The notes under the pieces: generated by a model
What the model was told of the DNA's origin: nothing
What the model saw: only the letters and a program-made list of their open reading frames with translations
The model's database searches: none
Shown: piece by piece, positions 35,271-43,568 of the stretch
How positions within the stretch are numbered: position 1 is the stretch's first letter
Layout: every line of letters begins with the position of its first letter
Program-made: the position numbers and the translations under genes
From: Brevibacillus fortis
GTDB taxonomy: Bacteria; Bacillota; Bacilli; Brevibacillales; Brevibacillaceae
Reading direction: 5' to 3'
DNA length: 64,000 nt
NCBI RefSeq assembly: GCF_003013395.1
Contig: NZ_PXZM01000005.1
Location: forward strand, 1-64,000

Positions 35271-35315
35271 AAAAAGACGCCTGCTATCCAAAATATTTAT
35301 GGACAGACAGGCGCC
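35271..35315 (-). terminator. Terminator of the DedA-like gene
   Basis: CGCCTG (35278-35283) pairs with CAGGCG (35308-35313), extended by TATCCA/TGGACA, and is followed by T5 on the minus strand. Confidence 0.75.
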
Positions 35316-35338
35316 AAACTCTAAGGAATTCGTAAATA

Positions 35339-35929
35339 TTACGAAACAGGTGGTTGCTTATTCGTTCTAGGTCCTTTCATTCCACCAAGACGCTGCAATT
35401 GGCGAATCATGAGGAACGAAAACCCTGCGAAACAAACGATCGTCAGCGTAATTTTGCTATATTGATAAACTCCCGCAACCATTATATCCAGTTGATCAAA
35501 GAACCAATAGCCTGCGACAAAGTAATGCAAGGTCCAAACGATACTGCTCGGCAAAAAGAATAGAAGGAACTGCCGAAACGGCATTCGGCTGGCACCGGCG
35601 AGAATAGGCACGATATGACGAATAATCGGAAGAAAGATTCCAAAAGCGAGCAGCCAGCCCATTGACCCACGCAATGCCGACAGTAAATCAGCACGCAAGC
35701 CCAGATTCCGGGTCATCCAGCCAAATGCACTCGCTCCCAGCAAGTACCCCACGAAAGAAACGATGAAAAAAACAGGGTATATGACTGCAAATGCTGTAAA
35801 AAAGTCCGCCCCTGTATTAGCAACCTGTGCCCCCACGGTCATGACCGTAATCTCATCAGGAATGAAGAATTTTCCCAGCATGCCTGTAACCATCTCCCAG
35901 AATCGTGCGTAATACCCTGTAAACTCCAC
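35339..35929 (-). CDS. DedA/VTT family membrane protein
   Basis: A 196-aa inner-membrane protein with four to five helices, including re-entrant segments. It shows the family features GAXXG (YLLGASAFGW) and the FLPIIRHIVPILAGASRMPFRQF region with the essential Arg. DedA proteins act as lipid scramblases or transporters that recycle undecaprenyl-phosphate or phospholipids. AAGGAGG lies before the ATG. It stands alone; the substrate is not evident. Confidence 0.85.
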   Translation of the reverse strand: MEFTGYYARFWEMVTGMLGKFFIPDEITVMTVGAQVANTGADFFTAFAVIYPVFFIVSFVGYLLGASAFGWMTRNLGLRADLLSALRGSMGWLLAFGIFLPIIRHIVPILAGASRMPFRQFLLFFLPSSIVWTLHYFVAGYWFFDQLDIMVAGVYQYSKITLTIVCFAGFSFLMIRQLQRLGGMKGPRTNKQPPVS

Positions 35930-36043
35930 CTGTGCCGCCTCCTTTCTCTCTGTACTCTATCCTAACGGGTAAACCTTTCAAAAGAAGACAGAAATCCTTA
36001 AGAAAGTGATAAGTATTTCTGAAGAATTTCTTACGAAGTGCGC

Positions 36044-36089
36044 AAAAAAGCTCATTCCCTCTTTACGTTCAAAGTGGAATGAGCTTTTT
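36044..36089. terminator. Bidirectional terminator between divergent genes
   Basis: AAAAAAGCTCATTCC pairs with GGAATGAGCTTTTT. It lies upstream of both the DedA gene (minus) and the toxin gene (plus), so it does not end either. It may stop an unseen short transcript or readthrough. The rest of 35930-36365 is A+T-rich promoter DNA. Confidence 0.7.
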
Positions 36090-36284
36090 AGGTTTATAAA
36101 ATGGTTTTGTTTATGACGTTCCCTTCACTAGAGATTTAACAAATTTTTTGAAGTGTTTATTGGCAAGTGCAGTTAGTTAGATATATGGACGATACCTTAT
36201 CGTTCAGAGGTATTATTTTATAAACTCAGAAAGATATGTAGATTATTTATATTTTAAATAAAAACATTTTAATAAAAGTTAAAT

Positions 36285-36302
36285 TATGACAATTTTCGAC
36301 AA
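36285..36302 (-). promoter_or_regulatory. Tandem Spo0A boxes upstream of the secreted toxin gene
   Basis: On the minus strand, TTGTCGAA (36302-36295, exact consensus) and TTGTCATA (36292-36285, one or two mismatches) sit exactly 10 bp apart, the spacing of tandem 0A boxes in known Spo0A promoters. A TATATT -10 at about 36313-36318 has no good -35, and the boxes cover the -35 position, as in Spo0A-activated sigma-A promoters. Control by Spo0A is an inference. Confidence 0.55.
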
Positions 36303-36365
36303 CGTCAGTGTGCTATATTTTTTTCGAAAGTATAAACAATCATATTAAAGGGGAAGATTCACACA

Positions 36366-37118
36366 ATGAAAATGTTTAAACGCCTGTTTACTGCGGCAAT
36401 AGCTTCAGTAGTGTTAATGACTGGTGTAGTCACAACACAAAATGTGTCAGCTAATGAGGTTGTAGAGAGCAGCAAAGTCACTACTGTTGAAGTAAAGTCG
36501 CAAACTGAAGAGAATAATGATGAAATAACCGTACAAACTGAAGCGAATGAAGTGAATGTAAGGGCAAAAAAAGGTAGAGGCGACGACCCAGATTTGACTG
36601 AGGAGCTCAGTTATGAAACTGTCCATGGTTTATTAGGCAATGAATATGTACGTTATTGGGATGACGCGGGTTTTGATTTTCCAGCAATGAATGCCGTTAT
36701 GGAGTATAGAACCTGGAAAAGAAAAATGGACTACATGGACTTCTCATCAGTAGCGGACTACGTTAATAGTGCCGGAAAATATAGAAAATATGCTTTGGCT
36801 TTGAAAACCAAACGTTATAATGACGGCAAAAACCTGATCGTTCTTAATAGGGCAAAAGATATCATCATGTTCGCCCCTGGTTCAACTGGTAGAACTACCC
36901 CGAATACTAACAATGAAAGAAAGGCAATGGAGCAAGCAAGAAATAATCCTAAAAATGCAGAGAAATACAATACAGTTATGAAAGACCCACGCTGGCCTGC
37001 AGAGGATGGTTGGGTGAAGATGGGCAGAGATGACTATGGACCTAATAAAGATGTAGAGATTCATTTTGTCTACAACAAAAGCTTAAAAGTATATGAAGAC
37101 TTCAAATTCAAAGATTAA
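36366..37118 (+). CDS. Secreted protein, probable toxin with C-terminal nuclease-like tip
   Basis: A 250-aa precursor with a signal peptide of about 30 residues (cleavage after VSA). A Thr/Glu/Val-rich spacer ending in a basic KKGRGDD site is followed by a C-terminal domain ending GPNKDVEIHFVYNKSLKVYEDFKFKD. That last motif resembles the ends of contact-dependent toxin tips (EIH-x-V-x-N ... DDFKFK), which suggests an RNase-type BECR-fold toxin; I could not confirm the family. A small acidic gene follows 68 bp later in the place of an immunity gene. GGGGA precedes the ATG. It is A+T-rich, like the HNH island. Confidence 0.6.
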   Translation: MKMFKRLFTAAIASVVLMTGVVTTQNVSANEVVESSKVTTVEVKSQTEENNDEITVQTEANEVNVRAKKGRGDDPDLTEELSYETVHGLLGNEYVRYWDDAGFDFPAMNAVMEYRTWKRKMDYMDFSSVADYVNSAGKYRKYALALKTKRYNDGKNLIVLNRAKDIIMFAPGSTGRTTPNTNNERKAMEQARNNPKNAEKYNTVMKDPRWPAEDGWVKMGRDDYGPNKDVEIHFVYNKSLKVYEDFKFKD

Positions 37119-37186
37119 CTCTGCCCCCGTATCATTAATGCATTGAAATCAGAGGACATACTTCTCAGAACTAAGGAGAATGTTGA

Positions 37187-37591
37187 TTGAAAGTAAAATG
37201 TATCCATACCTTAGGTAAAGATGTTACAAATTACTATGGAGATAGATTTTTATACAGCGAACAAACCCAATTTTCTGTAGAACTCGGCGACGAACTTACT
37301 GTATATGGGATGTTTCAATGTGAAAATTCATTGCGTTTCTTGCTCCACAACAAAAGATCTAACAAACCAAACTGGTATCCATCCGAATTGTTTGTTATCA
37401 CAGACCATACCCTTCCACCAAACTGGTACTTCGGAGATCGAAAAAATCATAAAATACCTGCCATTTGGGGATATGAAGAGATGGTTCTTGATGAAAACCA
37501 CTACGAAGATTTAATCGAACGTGAAGCACATGCTAAAGAAGTCTATTTTAAGAGAAAAGCAGAAATTGATGAGTTCTTCGAGTCTCGTTAA
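37187..37591 (+). CDS. Probable immunity protein of the 36366 toxin
   Basis: A 134-aa cytosolic protein with a beta-rich N-terminal half (VELGDELTVYGMFQCENSLRF) and a charged helical end (LIEREAHAKEVYFKRKAEI). It starts at a TTG with AAGGAG nine bases upstream, follows the toxin gene and ends at a strong terminator, so the two form one unit. I recognise no named family. The assignment rests on gene order, size and absence of a signal peptide. Confidence 0.5.
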   Translation: MKVKCIHTLGKDVTNYYGDRFLYSEQTQFSVELGDELTVYGMFQCENSLRFLLHNKRSNKPNWYPSELFVITDHTLPPNWYFGDRKNHKIPAIWGYEEMVLDENHYEDLIEREAHAKEVYFKRKAEIDEFFESR

Positions 37592-37613
37592 CAGCATTGA
37601 TGAGTATCTCTTG

Positions 37614-37644
37614 AAAACGCCTAGTTCTAAGAACTAGGCGTTTT
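37614..37644 (+). terminator. Terminator of the second toxin-immunity unit
   Basis: A perfect inverted repeat: AAAACGCCTAGT with ACTAGGCGTTTT around a seven-base loop. It is symmetrical, so it also serves the minus-strand gene at 37665. Confidence 0.85.
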
Positions 37645-37664
37645 ACAAATCAAATAGGATTAAA

Positions 37665-37994
37665 TTAAAAATCGTCAAGTTCAGCCCATTCAAAATCATC
37701 ATCTGTTAACTGTTCTTTAAAATTCATCTCTTGCACGAAAGCGTCAACAGTATTTTTTAATGCTTCTTCGATACTTTTACCTGTTCCCAAACCAAGTACA
37801 GCCGGTTCATCATCAAGTCTCTTTACTCCAATATTTGTAATACCATAGAAATGTCCATCTTGTTCCTCAAATATTTTCACTTTGAACTTACCAGATGGAG
37901 TTCGTCCAAATCCAGTTTCCATAATACGGAATTCTGCCACGCATTTGTCAATACTGCTTACTCCATCAATCTTAATATTCTTCCAGTTGGTCAT
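37665..37994 (-). CDS. Hypothetical protein
   Basis: A 109-aa acidic cytosolic protein ending DDDFEWAELDDF, with a central beta-rich segment (FKVKIFEEQDGHFYGITNIGV) and a helix (SIEEALKNTVDAFVQEM). The ATG at 37994 follows GGGAGA by eight bases; an 18-codon longer frame is less likely. The family is unknown. Convergence with the toxin-immunity unit and similar size suggest it might be an extra immunity gene, but nothing shows this. A TGTCGAA heptamer 75 bp upstream may be chance. Confidence 0.55.
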   Translation of the reverse strand: MTNWKNIKIDGVSSIDKCVAEFRIMETGFGRTPSGKFKVKIFEEQDGHFYGITNIGVKRLDDEPAVLGLGTGKSIEEALKNTVDAFVQEMNFKEQLTDDDFEWAELDDF

Positions 37995-38204
37995 AACTAC
38001 TATCTCCCTGTTGAGTTCATTTGGTACGAAATAATTGTACCAGTTCACATATTAATTGTATCGTACCTGTCGAAATCTGAAATCATTAATAACTGTTCTT
38101 GCCAAAAAGGAAATAATGCCCACATGATGGGTACCGAACGCAGGACTGATTTAAAAAAGTAGGTATAAAGTTGCAACATTCCATTTCACTATAGGATATG
38201 ACCA

Positions 38205-38255
38205 CAAAAAAACGTGTTCACCAACTCCCGCATACACACGGCTTGGCAAACACGT
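38205..38255 (-). terminator. Terminator of the yqgQ operon
   Basis: ACGTGTTCACCAA (38212-38224) pairs with TTGGCAAACACGT (38243-38255), with a T7 run on the minus strand. Confidence 0.85.
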
Positions 38256-38264
38256 ACTTACACT

Positions 38265-38471
38265 CTATTCTCTTCCATCAGCCTTACGCTTGCTGCGCAA
38301 CGCTGACATGGCTTCAATGAACTCTTCCTTGTCAATGACGTTCAGCTCATATAGCTCCCGAATTTCATCTTCTATCAACAGCAAATCCCCTTCAGGATCG
38401 CCTGTATAAATAACCAATCCGAAACGGTGCAGAAACGCCTTCAAATCGAATTCATTCGGGTTTATTTTCAA
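38265..38471 (-). CDS. yqgQ: YqgQ family small protein (DUF910)
   Basis: A 68-aa protein matching YqgQ across its length: FDLKAFLHRFGLVIYTGDPEGDLLLIEDEIRELY, with GDPEGD as the distinctive core. YqgQ folds as a three-helix bundle and is proposed to bind single-stranded nucleic acid; its role is unsettled. In Bacillus subtilis it sits beside the glucokinase gene, but not here. It overlaps the preceding gene by four bases (ATGA). Confidence 0.88.
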   Translation of the reverse strand: MKINPNEFDLKAFLHRFGLVIYTGDPEGDLLLIEDEIRELYELNVIDKEEFIEAMSALRSKRKADGRE

Positions 38472-38866
38472 TGAGCTCCCTCCAGATCGATTTCCATCCT
38501 TGCGAGGACGGCATCGTAATCAAACTCGACAGCAAAGCCGGTAATGACGATGATCTTCGCGTATGGATACGCTTCTTGCCACGCCTCCTCCTCTTCCGGT
38601 TTCAATCCGACGATATACAAAGGGGCCGCGGACAACTGTGGATGTTCTTGACACAAGCGCAAAAACTCCTTGCATCTTTCCTGTTCGATAGCTGCATTCA
38701 GAACGAGGACAGCTCGTTCAACTTCTTTGGACTCTCTTTGTTTAGCCAGCAACTCAAACGTTTTGACCGAAGGCACAATGGCGTTGATCTCAGGAAAACG
38801 ATCGAGCACTTCATCCAGCCAATCATCTTCATGCCAGGCCAGGTAGTAAAGCATCGCAGTAGACAT
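38468..38866 (-). CDS. Hypothetical protein with receiver-like pattern
   Basis: A 132-aa cytosolic protein, Glu-rich, with alternating hydrophobic strands (VLVLNAAI, PLYIVGL, AKIIVITG) suggestive of a flavodoxin/receiver-like alpha/beta fold but with no phospho-acceptor motif. It is coupled to yqgQ by an ATGA overlap. A start at 38866 is supported by a GTTTG-spaced weak site only. The function is unknown. Confidence 0.6.
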   Translation of the reverse strand: MSTAMLYYLAWHEDDWLDEVLDRFPEINAIVPSVKTFELLAKQRESKEVERAVLVLNAAIEQERCKEFLRLCQEHPQLSAAPLYIVGLKPEEEEAWQEAYPYAKIIVITGFAVEFDYDAVLARMEIDLEGAH

Positions 38867-39050
38867 GTAACAAACACCTCATGGATATATACTTGACAAT
38901 ATAGGTAGCCATTCTTATTTCTTTTCCATTATAGCACGTCTCGCAATAACTGCCCACGTTGTTGGCTTGACTTCGCCTTTTCCTTCACGTAAGGTGGAAA
39001 AAGCAAACAATCAGCTTGAAAAGATTTTTGTTGGAAACGAGGTAGACGTA

Positions 39051-40226
39051 GTGAATAAGAAGCACCTTGCCCTCTTGTTCTTTATTGCTTTTTTCATCAT
39101 GCTCGGTTTTGGCATCATTATCCCCATTCTCCCCTTTTTCGCGGAAAAATTGGGTGCGACTTCGTTTCAAATCGGCATGCTTTTTGCCAGCTACAATATT
39201 ATGCAGTTGGTGTTTGCACCGATTTGGGGAGCACTTTCAGACAAAATCGGGCGAAAGCCACTCATATCGTTCGGGCTGTTCGGCTTTTCCATCACCTTTA
39301 TCCTGTTTGGGCTAGCTGACAGTTACACAGAAATGCTCCTGTATCGCATTTTGGGTGGAATCGTCTCTGCTGCCGCATTGCCAACGGTAACCGCTATGGT
39401 GGCGGATCTGTTCCCTTCAGAAGAACGAGCTAAAGGGATGGGGGTCATTGGCGCCGGGATTGGGCTTAGCTTTGTCTTCGGTCCGGTAATTGGCGGACTG
39501 CTCAGTGAATTCGGCTTTGCTGTTCCCTTCTACGCTTCGGGTATCGTGGCGTTGCTTACGTTTTTCCTGATCCTGTTTGTCTTGCCAGAGAGCTTGCCGA
39601 AAGAAAAACGGGCGAATCTGCAAAAAGAACAGCGGCAAAATCCGCTCGTCTCTTTGTTCGGTTCCATGTCCTTGCTGTACGGTATTTTGTTCACCGTCTC
39701 CTTTGCTTTTTCCGGACTGGAAACGACTTTTGCCCTGTACATAAGTGATTTGTACGGCTTCACCTCCAAAGACCTCGGCTATATGTTTCTCGTCATGGGC
39801 TTGATCGCTGCCGCGGTACAAGGCGGGCTCATCGGAAGAATGGTCAAGCAGCTAGGCGAGGCAAGTGTCCTCGTCATTGGGATGATTCTTTACGGCATTG
39901 GATTTTTCGCCATTCCTCTGTCGGGTAACTTTTGGGTACTGGCATTGATTCTCTCGCTATTCGGAGCGGGTCAAGGAATGATCAGAGCGACAGCCACAGC
40001 GATGATCACCCAACGAACGACGCAAGGACAAGGCGTGACGAGTGGGGCAATCAGCTCGATGGACAGCCTTGGACGCATCTTGGGTCCATTAGCAGGCGGA
40101 GCGGTTTACCAAGTCTCCCACAGCGGTCCCTTCTTCCTCGGAGGGGTCTTGATGGCACTTCTCCTCCTCTGGTTCGTCAGCAGCTATCGTCGCCTGCCAG
40201 ACCCAAGCACACAAGCGCAATCGTAA
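39051..40226 (+). CDS. MFS drug/metabolite exporter (DHA1, TetA-like)
   Basis: A 391-aa twelve-helix major facilitator. It has the helix 2-3 loop motif GALSDKIGRKPL and the antiporter motif C-like GIGLSFVFGPVIGG in helix 5, both typical of 12-TMS drug:H+ antiporters. The GTG at 39051 is seven bases after GAGGT and gives the expected family length; an upstream frame from 38967 would add a non-family leader. It is single, with no adjacent regulator, and closed by a terminator. The substrate is not predictable. Confidence 0.87.
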   Translation: MNKKHLALLFFIAFFIMLGFGIIIPILPFFAEKLGATSFQIGMLFASYNIMQLVFAPIWGALSDKIGRKPLISFGLFGFSITFILFGLADSYTEMLLYRILGGIVSAAALPTVTAMVADLFPSEERAKGMGVIGAGIGLSFVFGPVIGGLLSEFGFAVPFYASGIVALLTFFLILFVLPESLPKEKRANLQKEQRQNPLVSLFGSMSLLYGILFTVSFAFSGLETTFALYISDLYGFTSKDLGYMFLVMGLIAAAVQGGLIGRMVKQLGEASVLVIGMILYGIGFFAIPLSGNFWVLALILSLFGAGQGMIRATATAMITQRTTQGQGVTSGAISSMDSLGRILGPLAGGAVYQVSHSGPFFLGGVLMALLLLWFVSSYRRLPDPSTQAQS

Positions 40227-40240
40227 GTCATACAAAATGA

Positions 40241-40283
40241 AGCACCGCCAGCATTCAACACTCTGCTAGCGGTGCTATTTTTA
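40241..40283 (+). terminator. Terminator of the MFS gene
   Basis: AGCACCGCCAGCA pairs with TGCTAGCGGTGCT (one mismatch), followed by ATTTTTATT on the plus strand. Confidence 0.8.
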
Positions 40284-40290
40284 TTCCAGC

Positions 40291-42216
40291 CTAATGTTCC
40301 TGTAACTCCATCCAAGCCGAAAAGGTTACATCTATCTCCTTCTGTACCTGATCTATCTCCAGTTGCCAAGCTACTAACTGCTCGTAATCTGCCCCTTCAC
40401 TTTGGAGCAAGACCGTCAGTGCACCTTTTCTTTCTTCTAACAAGGCTATTTTTTGTTCGAGCTCTGCTAACTTGTATGGGTTCAGTCGTTTGGTGGTTGC
40501 ATTTGTCACAACTGACTCTTGAACTTGTTTGACTGCTGGCTGCTTTCTCTCTATCTCCTCCGGCTTACCAGCTCGAGCAGCGATCCTTTGTTTTTGCTTT
40601 TCCCTTGCTTCCTCATAGGTACCCACATCGTGAACCAGCCGCTTATTTTCTACCCAAAACACACCATCTGCCATCTTTTGCAGGAAATAGCGATCATGCG
40701 AGATGATAAACAACGACCCGTGAAAATCCGCCAATGCTTCCTCCAATGTTTCTCGCGCTTCAATATCCAGATGGTTGGTCGGTTCGTCGAGAATGAGCAG
40801 GTTGATCTCCTGGTGCATCATTTGTGCCAATCGCAGTCGCATTCGCTCTCCGCCGCTCAGCTGTCCGATCCGCTTGAAAACTTGTTCGCCGTAAAACATA
40901 AACCGTGCCAGTAAATGTCGTGCTTCCGGCTCCGTTACTCTGGCAACCTCACGGAAAACGTCAATCAGCCGCTGGTTTTGATCCCCTTCCAACGCTTGCT
41001 GTGACAAGTAGCCTACCTTAACGCTGCTGCCAATTTTGAGCGTACCTACGTCTGGCTGAACCTCTCCTAACAGCATGCGAATCAGCGTAGATTTCCCACA
41101 TCCATTTGGTCCGAGCAGTGCTTTTCGCTCACCAAAGCGCAATAAAAAGCTAGCGTCTGCAAACAACTGTTTTCCGCCAAATGTTTTCTGTACCCCCGTC
41201 GCTTTCAGCACATCCTGCCCGCTTCGGTCAGTCTTCATAAACTGCAAGCCCATGCGATCCGCTTCCATTTTCGGTCGCTCGATGCGTTCAATCCGTGCCA
41301 GCGCCTTTTCCATGCTTTTCGCCCTTCGGTGAAAAGCCTCGTTCGGAGGATTGGAGCGATTACCCCACTCCTTGAGCCGTTTGATCGTTTCTTTCATTTT
41401 TTTGATCTGCTTCTGTTGTTCCTGATAAGCGGCAAACTGGCGCAGCAAGCGCTCTTCACGCTCCGTGGCAAACGCACTGTAATTGCCAATATAGAATTCG
41501 GCTTCTCCCCCGTCCACATGATAGACAGACGTCACGACGGCATCCAAAAAATAACGGTCATGGGAGATGATTAGAATCGTGCCCTGATAATTTTTCAAAA
41601 ACTCCTCTAGCCACTCCATCGACTCCACATCCAAATGATTGGTCGGCTCATCTAGGAGCAGAACATCGCTTTGCTGGCAGAGTAGCTTTGCAAGGCCAGC
41701 CTTCGTCTTTTCCCCACCGCTGAGTTGGGCAAAAGGCGTAGCTAACAGCTCAGAACTAACTCCCAAACCCTGTGTCACCTGGGTCATTTTCGTCTCCCAC
41801 TGATAGCCATCCTGTTGTTCGAATTCATCTTGCAGCTTTTGATAGCGCAGCATGAGGCGGTTTAGCTCTTGTTCATTTTCGAAAAGCAATCCCATCTGCT
41901 GCTCGAGCTCGCGCATCTGCTCCTGCAGCTTGATAACATCGGCAAAAGCACTGGCAACAACATCCTCCCCCGTCCAATCGGCCGGATACTGTGGCGTTTG
42001 CGGCAGGTACGCCCATATCGTTCCTTTCGCCCGAAAAAGCTCACCAGAATCGGGGCTTTCTATACCTGCCAGCAGCTTGAACAAAGTGGTTTTGCCTGCT
42101 CCATTCGGTCCGACGATCCCGACGCGTTCGCCTGCCTTGATTTCCAATGTGATATCTTGTAAAACCGGATCTGCTCCGTACGATTTCTGTAATTGCTGTG
42201 TCGCGACAATAATCAT
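40291..42216 (-). CDS. ABC-F family ATPase (YdiF-like, possible ribosome-protection factor)
   Basis: A soluble protein of about 642 aa with two ABC domains and no membrane segments. Domain 1 has GPNGAGKTT, LSGGEKTKAGLA and LLLDEPTNHLD. The linker region is charged (QQKQIKKMKETIKRLKEWG). Domain 2 has GPNGCGKST, LSGGERMRLRLA and LILDEPTNHLD. The C-terminal coiled coil is about 70 residues. ABC-F proteins act on the ribosome E-site; some give antibiotic resistance, others relieve stalling. The ATG at 42216 follows AGGGGGA, and the 34-codon upstream extension is not family-like. The 360-nt leader with terminator and short ORF suggests drug-responsive attenuation. Confidence 0.88.
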   Translation of the reverse strand: MIIVATQQLQKSYGADPVLQDITLEIKAGERVGIVGPNGAGKTTLFKLLAGIESPDSGELFRAKGTIWAYLPQTPQYPADWTGEDVVASAFADVIKLQEQMRELEQQMGLLFENEQELNRLMLRYQKLQDEFEQQDGYQWETKMTQVTQGLGVSSELLATPFAQLSGGEKTKAGLAKLLCQQSDVLLLDEPTNHLDVESMEWLEEFLKNYQGTILIISHDRYFLDAVVTSVYHVDGGEAEFYIGNYSAFATEREERLLRQFAAYQEQQKQIKKMKETIKRLKEWGNRSNPPNEAFHRRAKSMEKALARIERIERPKMEADRMGLQFMKTDRSGQDVLKATGVQKTFGGKQLFADASFLLRFGERKALLGPNGCGKSTLIRMLLGEVQPDVGTLKIGSSVKVGYLSQQALEGDQNQRLIDVFREVARVTEPEARHLLARFMFYGEQVFKRIGQLSGGERMRLRLAQMMHQEINLLILDEPTNHLDIEARETLEEALADFHGSLFIISHDRYFLQKMADGVFWVENKRLVHDVGTYEEAREKQKQRIAARAGKPEEIERKQPAVKQVQESVVTNATTKRLNPYKLAELEQKIALLEERKGALTVLLQSEGADYEQLVAWQLEIDQVQKEIDVTFSAWMELQEH

Positions 42217-42316
42217 GGTTGTTCCCCCTAGAAATGTTGGTAACGGTTCAAAATAATGGATTTCCTGGTGGCCCCGGCACAATTTTTGAGACCATCCCGC
42301 ACGTGCGAGTGGACGC

Positions 42317-42344
42317 AAAAAAGCCGCAGGCCATTACCTGCGGC
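42317..42344 (-). terminator. Intrinsic terminator in the ABC-F leader (candidate attenuator)
   Basis: Minus-strand GCCGCAGG (42344-42337) pairs with CCTGCGGC (42330-42323), followed by T6. It sits about 100 bases before the ABC-F start codon and 36 bases after a leader ORF. A segment just upstream (GGTCCC, around 42354) can pair with GGGACC near 42470, offering an alternative fold. Confidence 0.7.
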
Positions 42345-42379
42345 ATCGTGAAAGGGACCGACCTTACGTCAGTTACCCA

Positions 42380-42541
42380 TCATATACAAGAACAAACCGC
42401 CCCTGATCGATGCATGGTACGCCTATGGAAACTCCATTCAGTTGTATGCGCAAAAAAGGACAGACTGGTCCCGTTGAATGTAAAATCATGCGTCATACTG
42501 GAAGTTTCTACCACAAACCATGCTTGCAGAGTTCCGAACAC
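42380..42541 (-). CDS. Candidate leader peptide of the ABC-F gene
   Basis: GGAGG (42555-42551) is nine bases before a GTG at 42541 that opens a 53-codon frame starting V/M-FGTLQAWFVVETSS and ending CSCI at 42380. An in-frame ATG two codons earlier is too close to the ribosome site. Position before an attenuator and an ABC-F gene fits a translated sensor of ribosome-targeting drugs. Coding status is unproven. Confidence 0.4.
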   Translation of the reverse strand: MFGTLQAWFVVETSSMTHDFTFNGTSLSFFAHTTEWSFHRRTMHRSGAVCSCI

Positions 42542-42604
42542 GTACATACACCTCCATTTCTCAAGGGATAGGAAATCACAACCATATCTTACATCAGGAG
42601 TCAC

Positions 42605-42650
42605 ACAAAAACAAGAGGGCCTGCTAAGTGTTCCGCACTAGCTGGCCCTC
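42605..42650 (-). terminator. Terminator of the 42672-43469 gene
   Basis: GAGGGCC (42615-42621) pairs with GGCCCTC (42644-42650), then TTGTTTTTGT on the minus strand. It separates this gene from the ABC-F leader. The 42217-42671 gap is thus explained by leader, attenuator and terminator. Confidence 0.8.
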
Positions 42651-42671
42651 TGCGTCGTGTCCCCGACTTTC

Positions 42672-43469
42672 TTATCGACTTCCGTTGCTGTCTGTGGCAA
42701 ACAACGGCTTCTTAGTCTCTGCATCTAGAAATACAACCGTCGTGTAAGGTGGCAGCTTCACTTTTGCCGCCAGATACGGATAGGAAATCACTTGCGGGTA
42801 CATTCTGCCTGGATCAGGCAGCGTTTGTTTGACATACACAAAAAGCTGCTCCCAGCTCTGCTCGACTTTGGTTACTTCTAATCCGTAGCCAGGATTCGGT
42901 GAGGAGCCGCGTGCGATGACGTAAAGATCACCTTGCTTGTGAATGCCTTGCTGTTCTTTTACCGAGTCAATAAACGTACGTTCCTGTTCTGTCAGCTTAT
43001 CAGCATCGACAAGTGTAAAGGCACTCTCTTCCCCGGCAACCACAATTTCCACCGCCTTTTTCTCGGCATTCCACGTGATTTGATGTCCGGCCTGCTCTGC
43101 CATCCATCTCAGAGGCAAAAACACTTGCTTGTCATGCACGATTGCGCCCTGCCCATCTTGCAGCGACTTGCCATTCAACGCTACTTTTCCTGTAGCGAGT
43201 TGAAACGTCAGCGTACCTTTTGCCAGCTTCATTTCTCCATTCGTTGCATCTTGTTTCCAAGTGCCTTCTAAAATCCGGCTCGCATCCTCGGCGGAGACAT
43301 ACGTACGCTGCTGGACGAGAAGTGGTGCTTTTGCCAAGGAAGCTTGCTCTCCGTTTACCAGTATTGGAGCTGAGGTTGTTTGTGGTGTGCTAGACACTGC
43401 CGCCTGCACAGGATAAGCCGCCAACACCTGGAGTGTCAGTGCAACAGCCAGAATCGATTTACCTTTCAT
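42672..43469 (-). CDS. Secreted copper-amine-oxidase-N-like domain protein with PrcB-like C-terminus
   Basis: A precursor of about 265 aa. The signal peptide (MKGKSILAVALTL, cleavage near VQA) is followed by a copper amine oxidase N-terminal-like domain (residues about 35-140, with VFLPLRWMAEQAGHQITW). A C-terminal domain (residues about 165-265, GYGLEVTKVEQSW ... PYTTVVFLD) resembles the PrcB/protease-complex-inhibitor domain. It is likely an extracytoplasmic wall-associated protein. The ATG at 43469 follows GGAGGA; 12 further upstream codons lack a signal. Its biological role is not known. Confidence 0.7.
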   Translation of the reverse strand: MKGKSILAVALTLQVLAAYPVQAAVSSTPQTTSAPILVNGEQASLAKAPLLVQQRTYVSAEDASRILEGTWKQDATNGEMKLAKGTLTFQLATGKVALNGKSLQDGQGAIVHDKQVFLPLRWMAEQAGHQITWNAEKKAVEIVVAGEESAFTLVDADKLTEQERTFIDSVKEQQGIHKQGDLYVIARGSSPNPGYGLEVTKVEQSWEQLFVYVKQTLPDPGRMYPQVISYPYLAAKVKLPPYTTVVFLDAETKKPLFATDSNGSR

Positions 43470-43568
43470 TGTTGTTCCTCCATCCCTGCTCATCATTTTC
43501 GTCATTCTTTACTTGTTAGACATAGGTTTCCTCTGATTCGTTTCACTATGACTGAGATTGGCAAAAGA

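Noticed and set aside
42219..42641. A 140-codon plus-strand frame opposite the ABC-F leader
   Set aside because: No ribosome site, crosses two terminator hairpins, and the opposite strand has a coherent leader layout.
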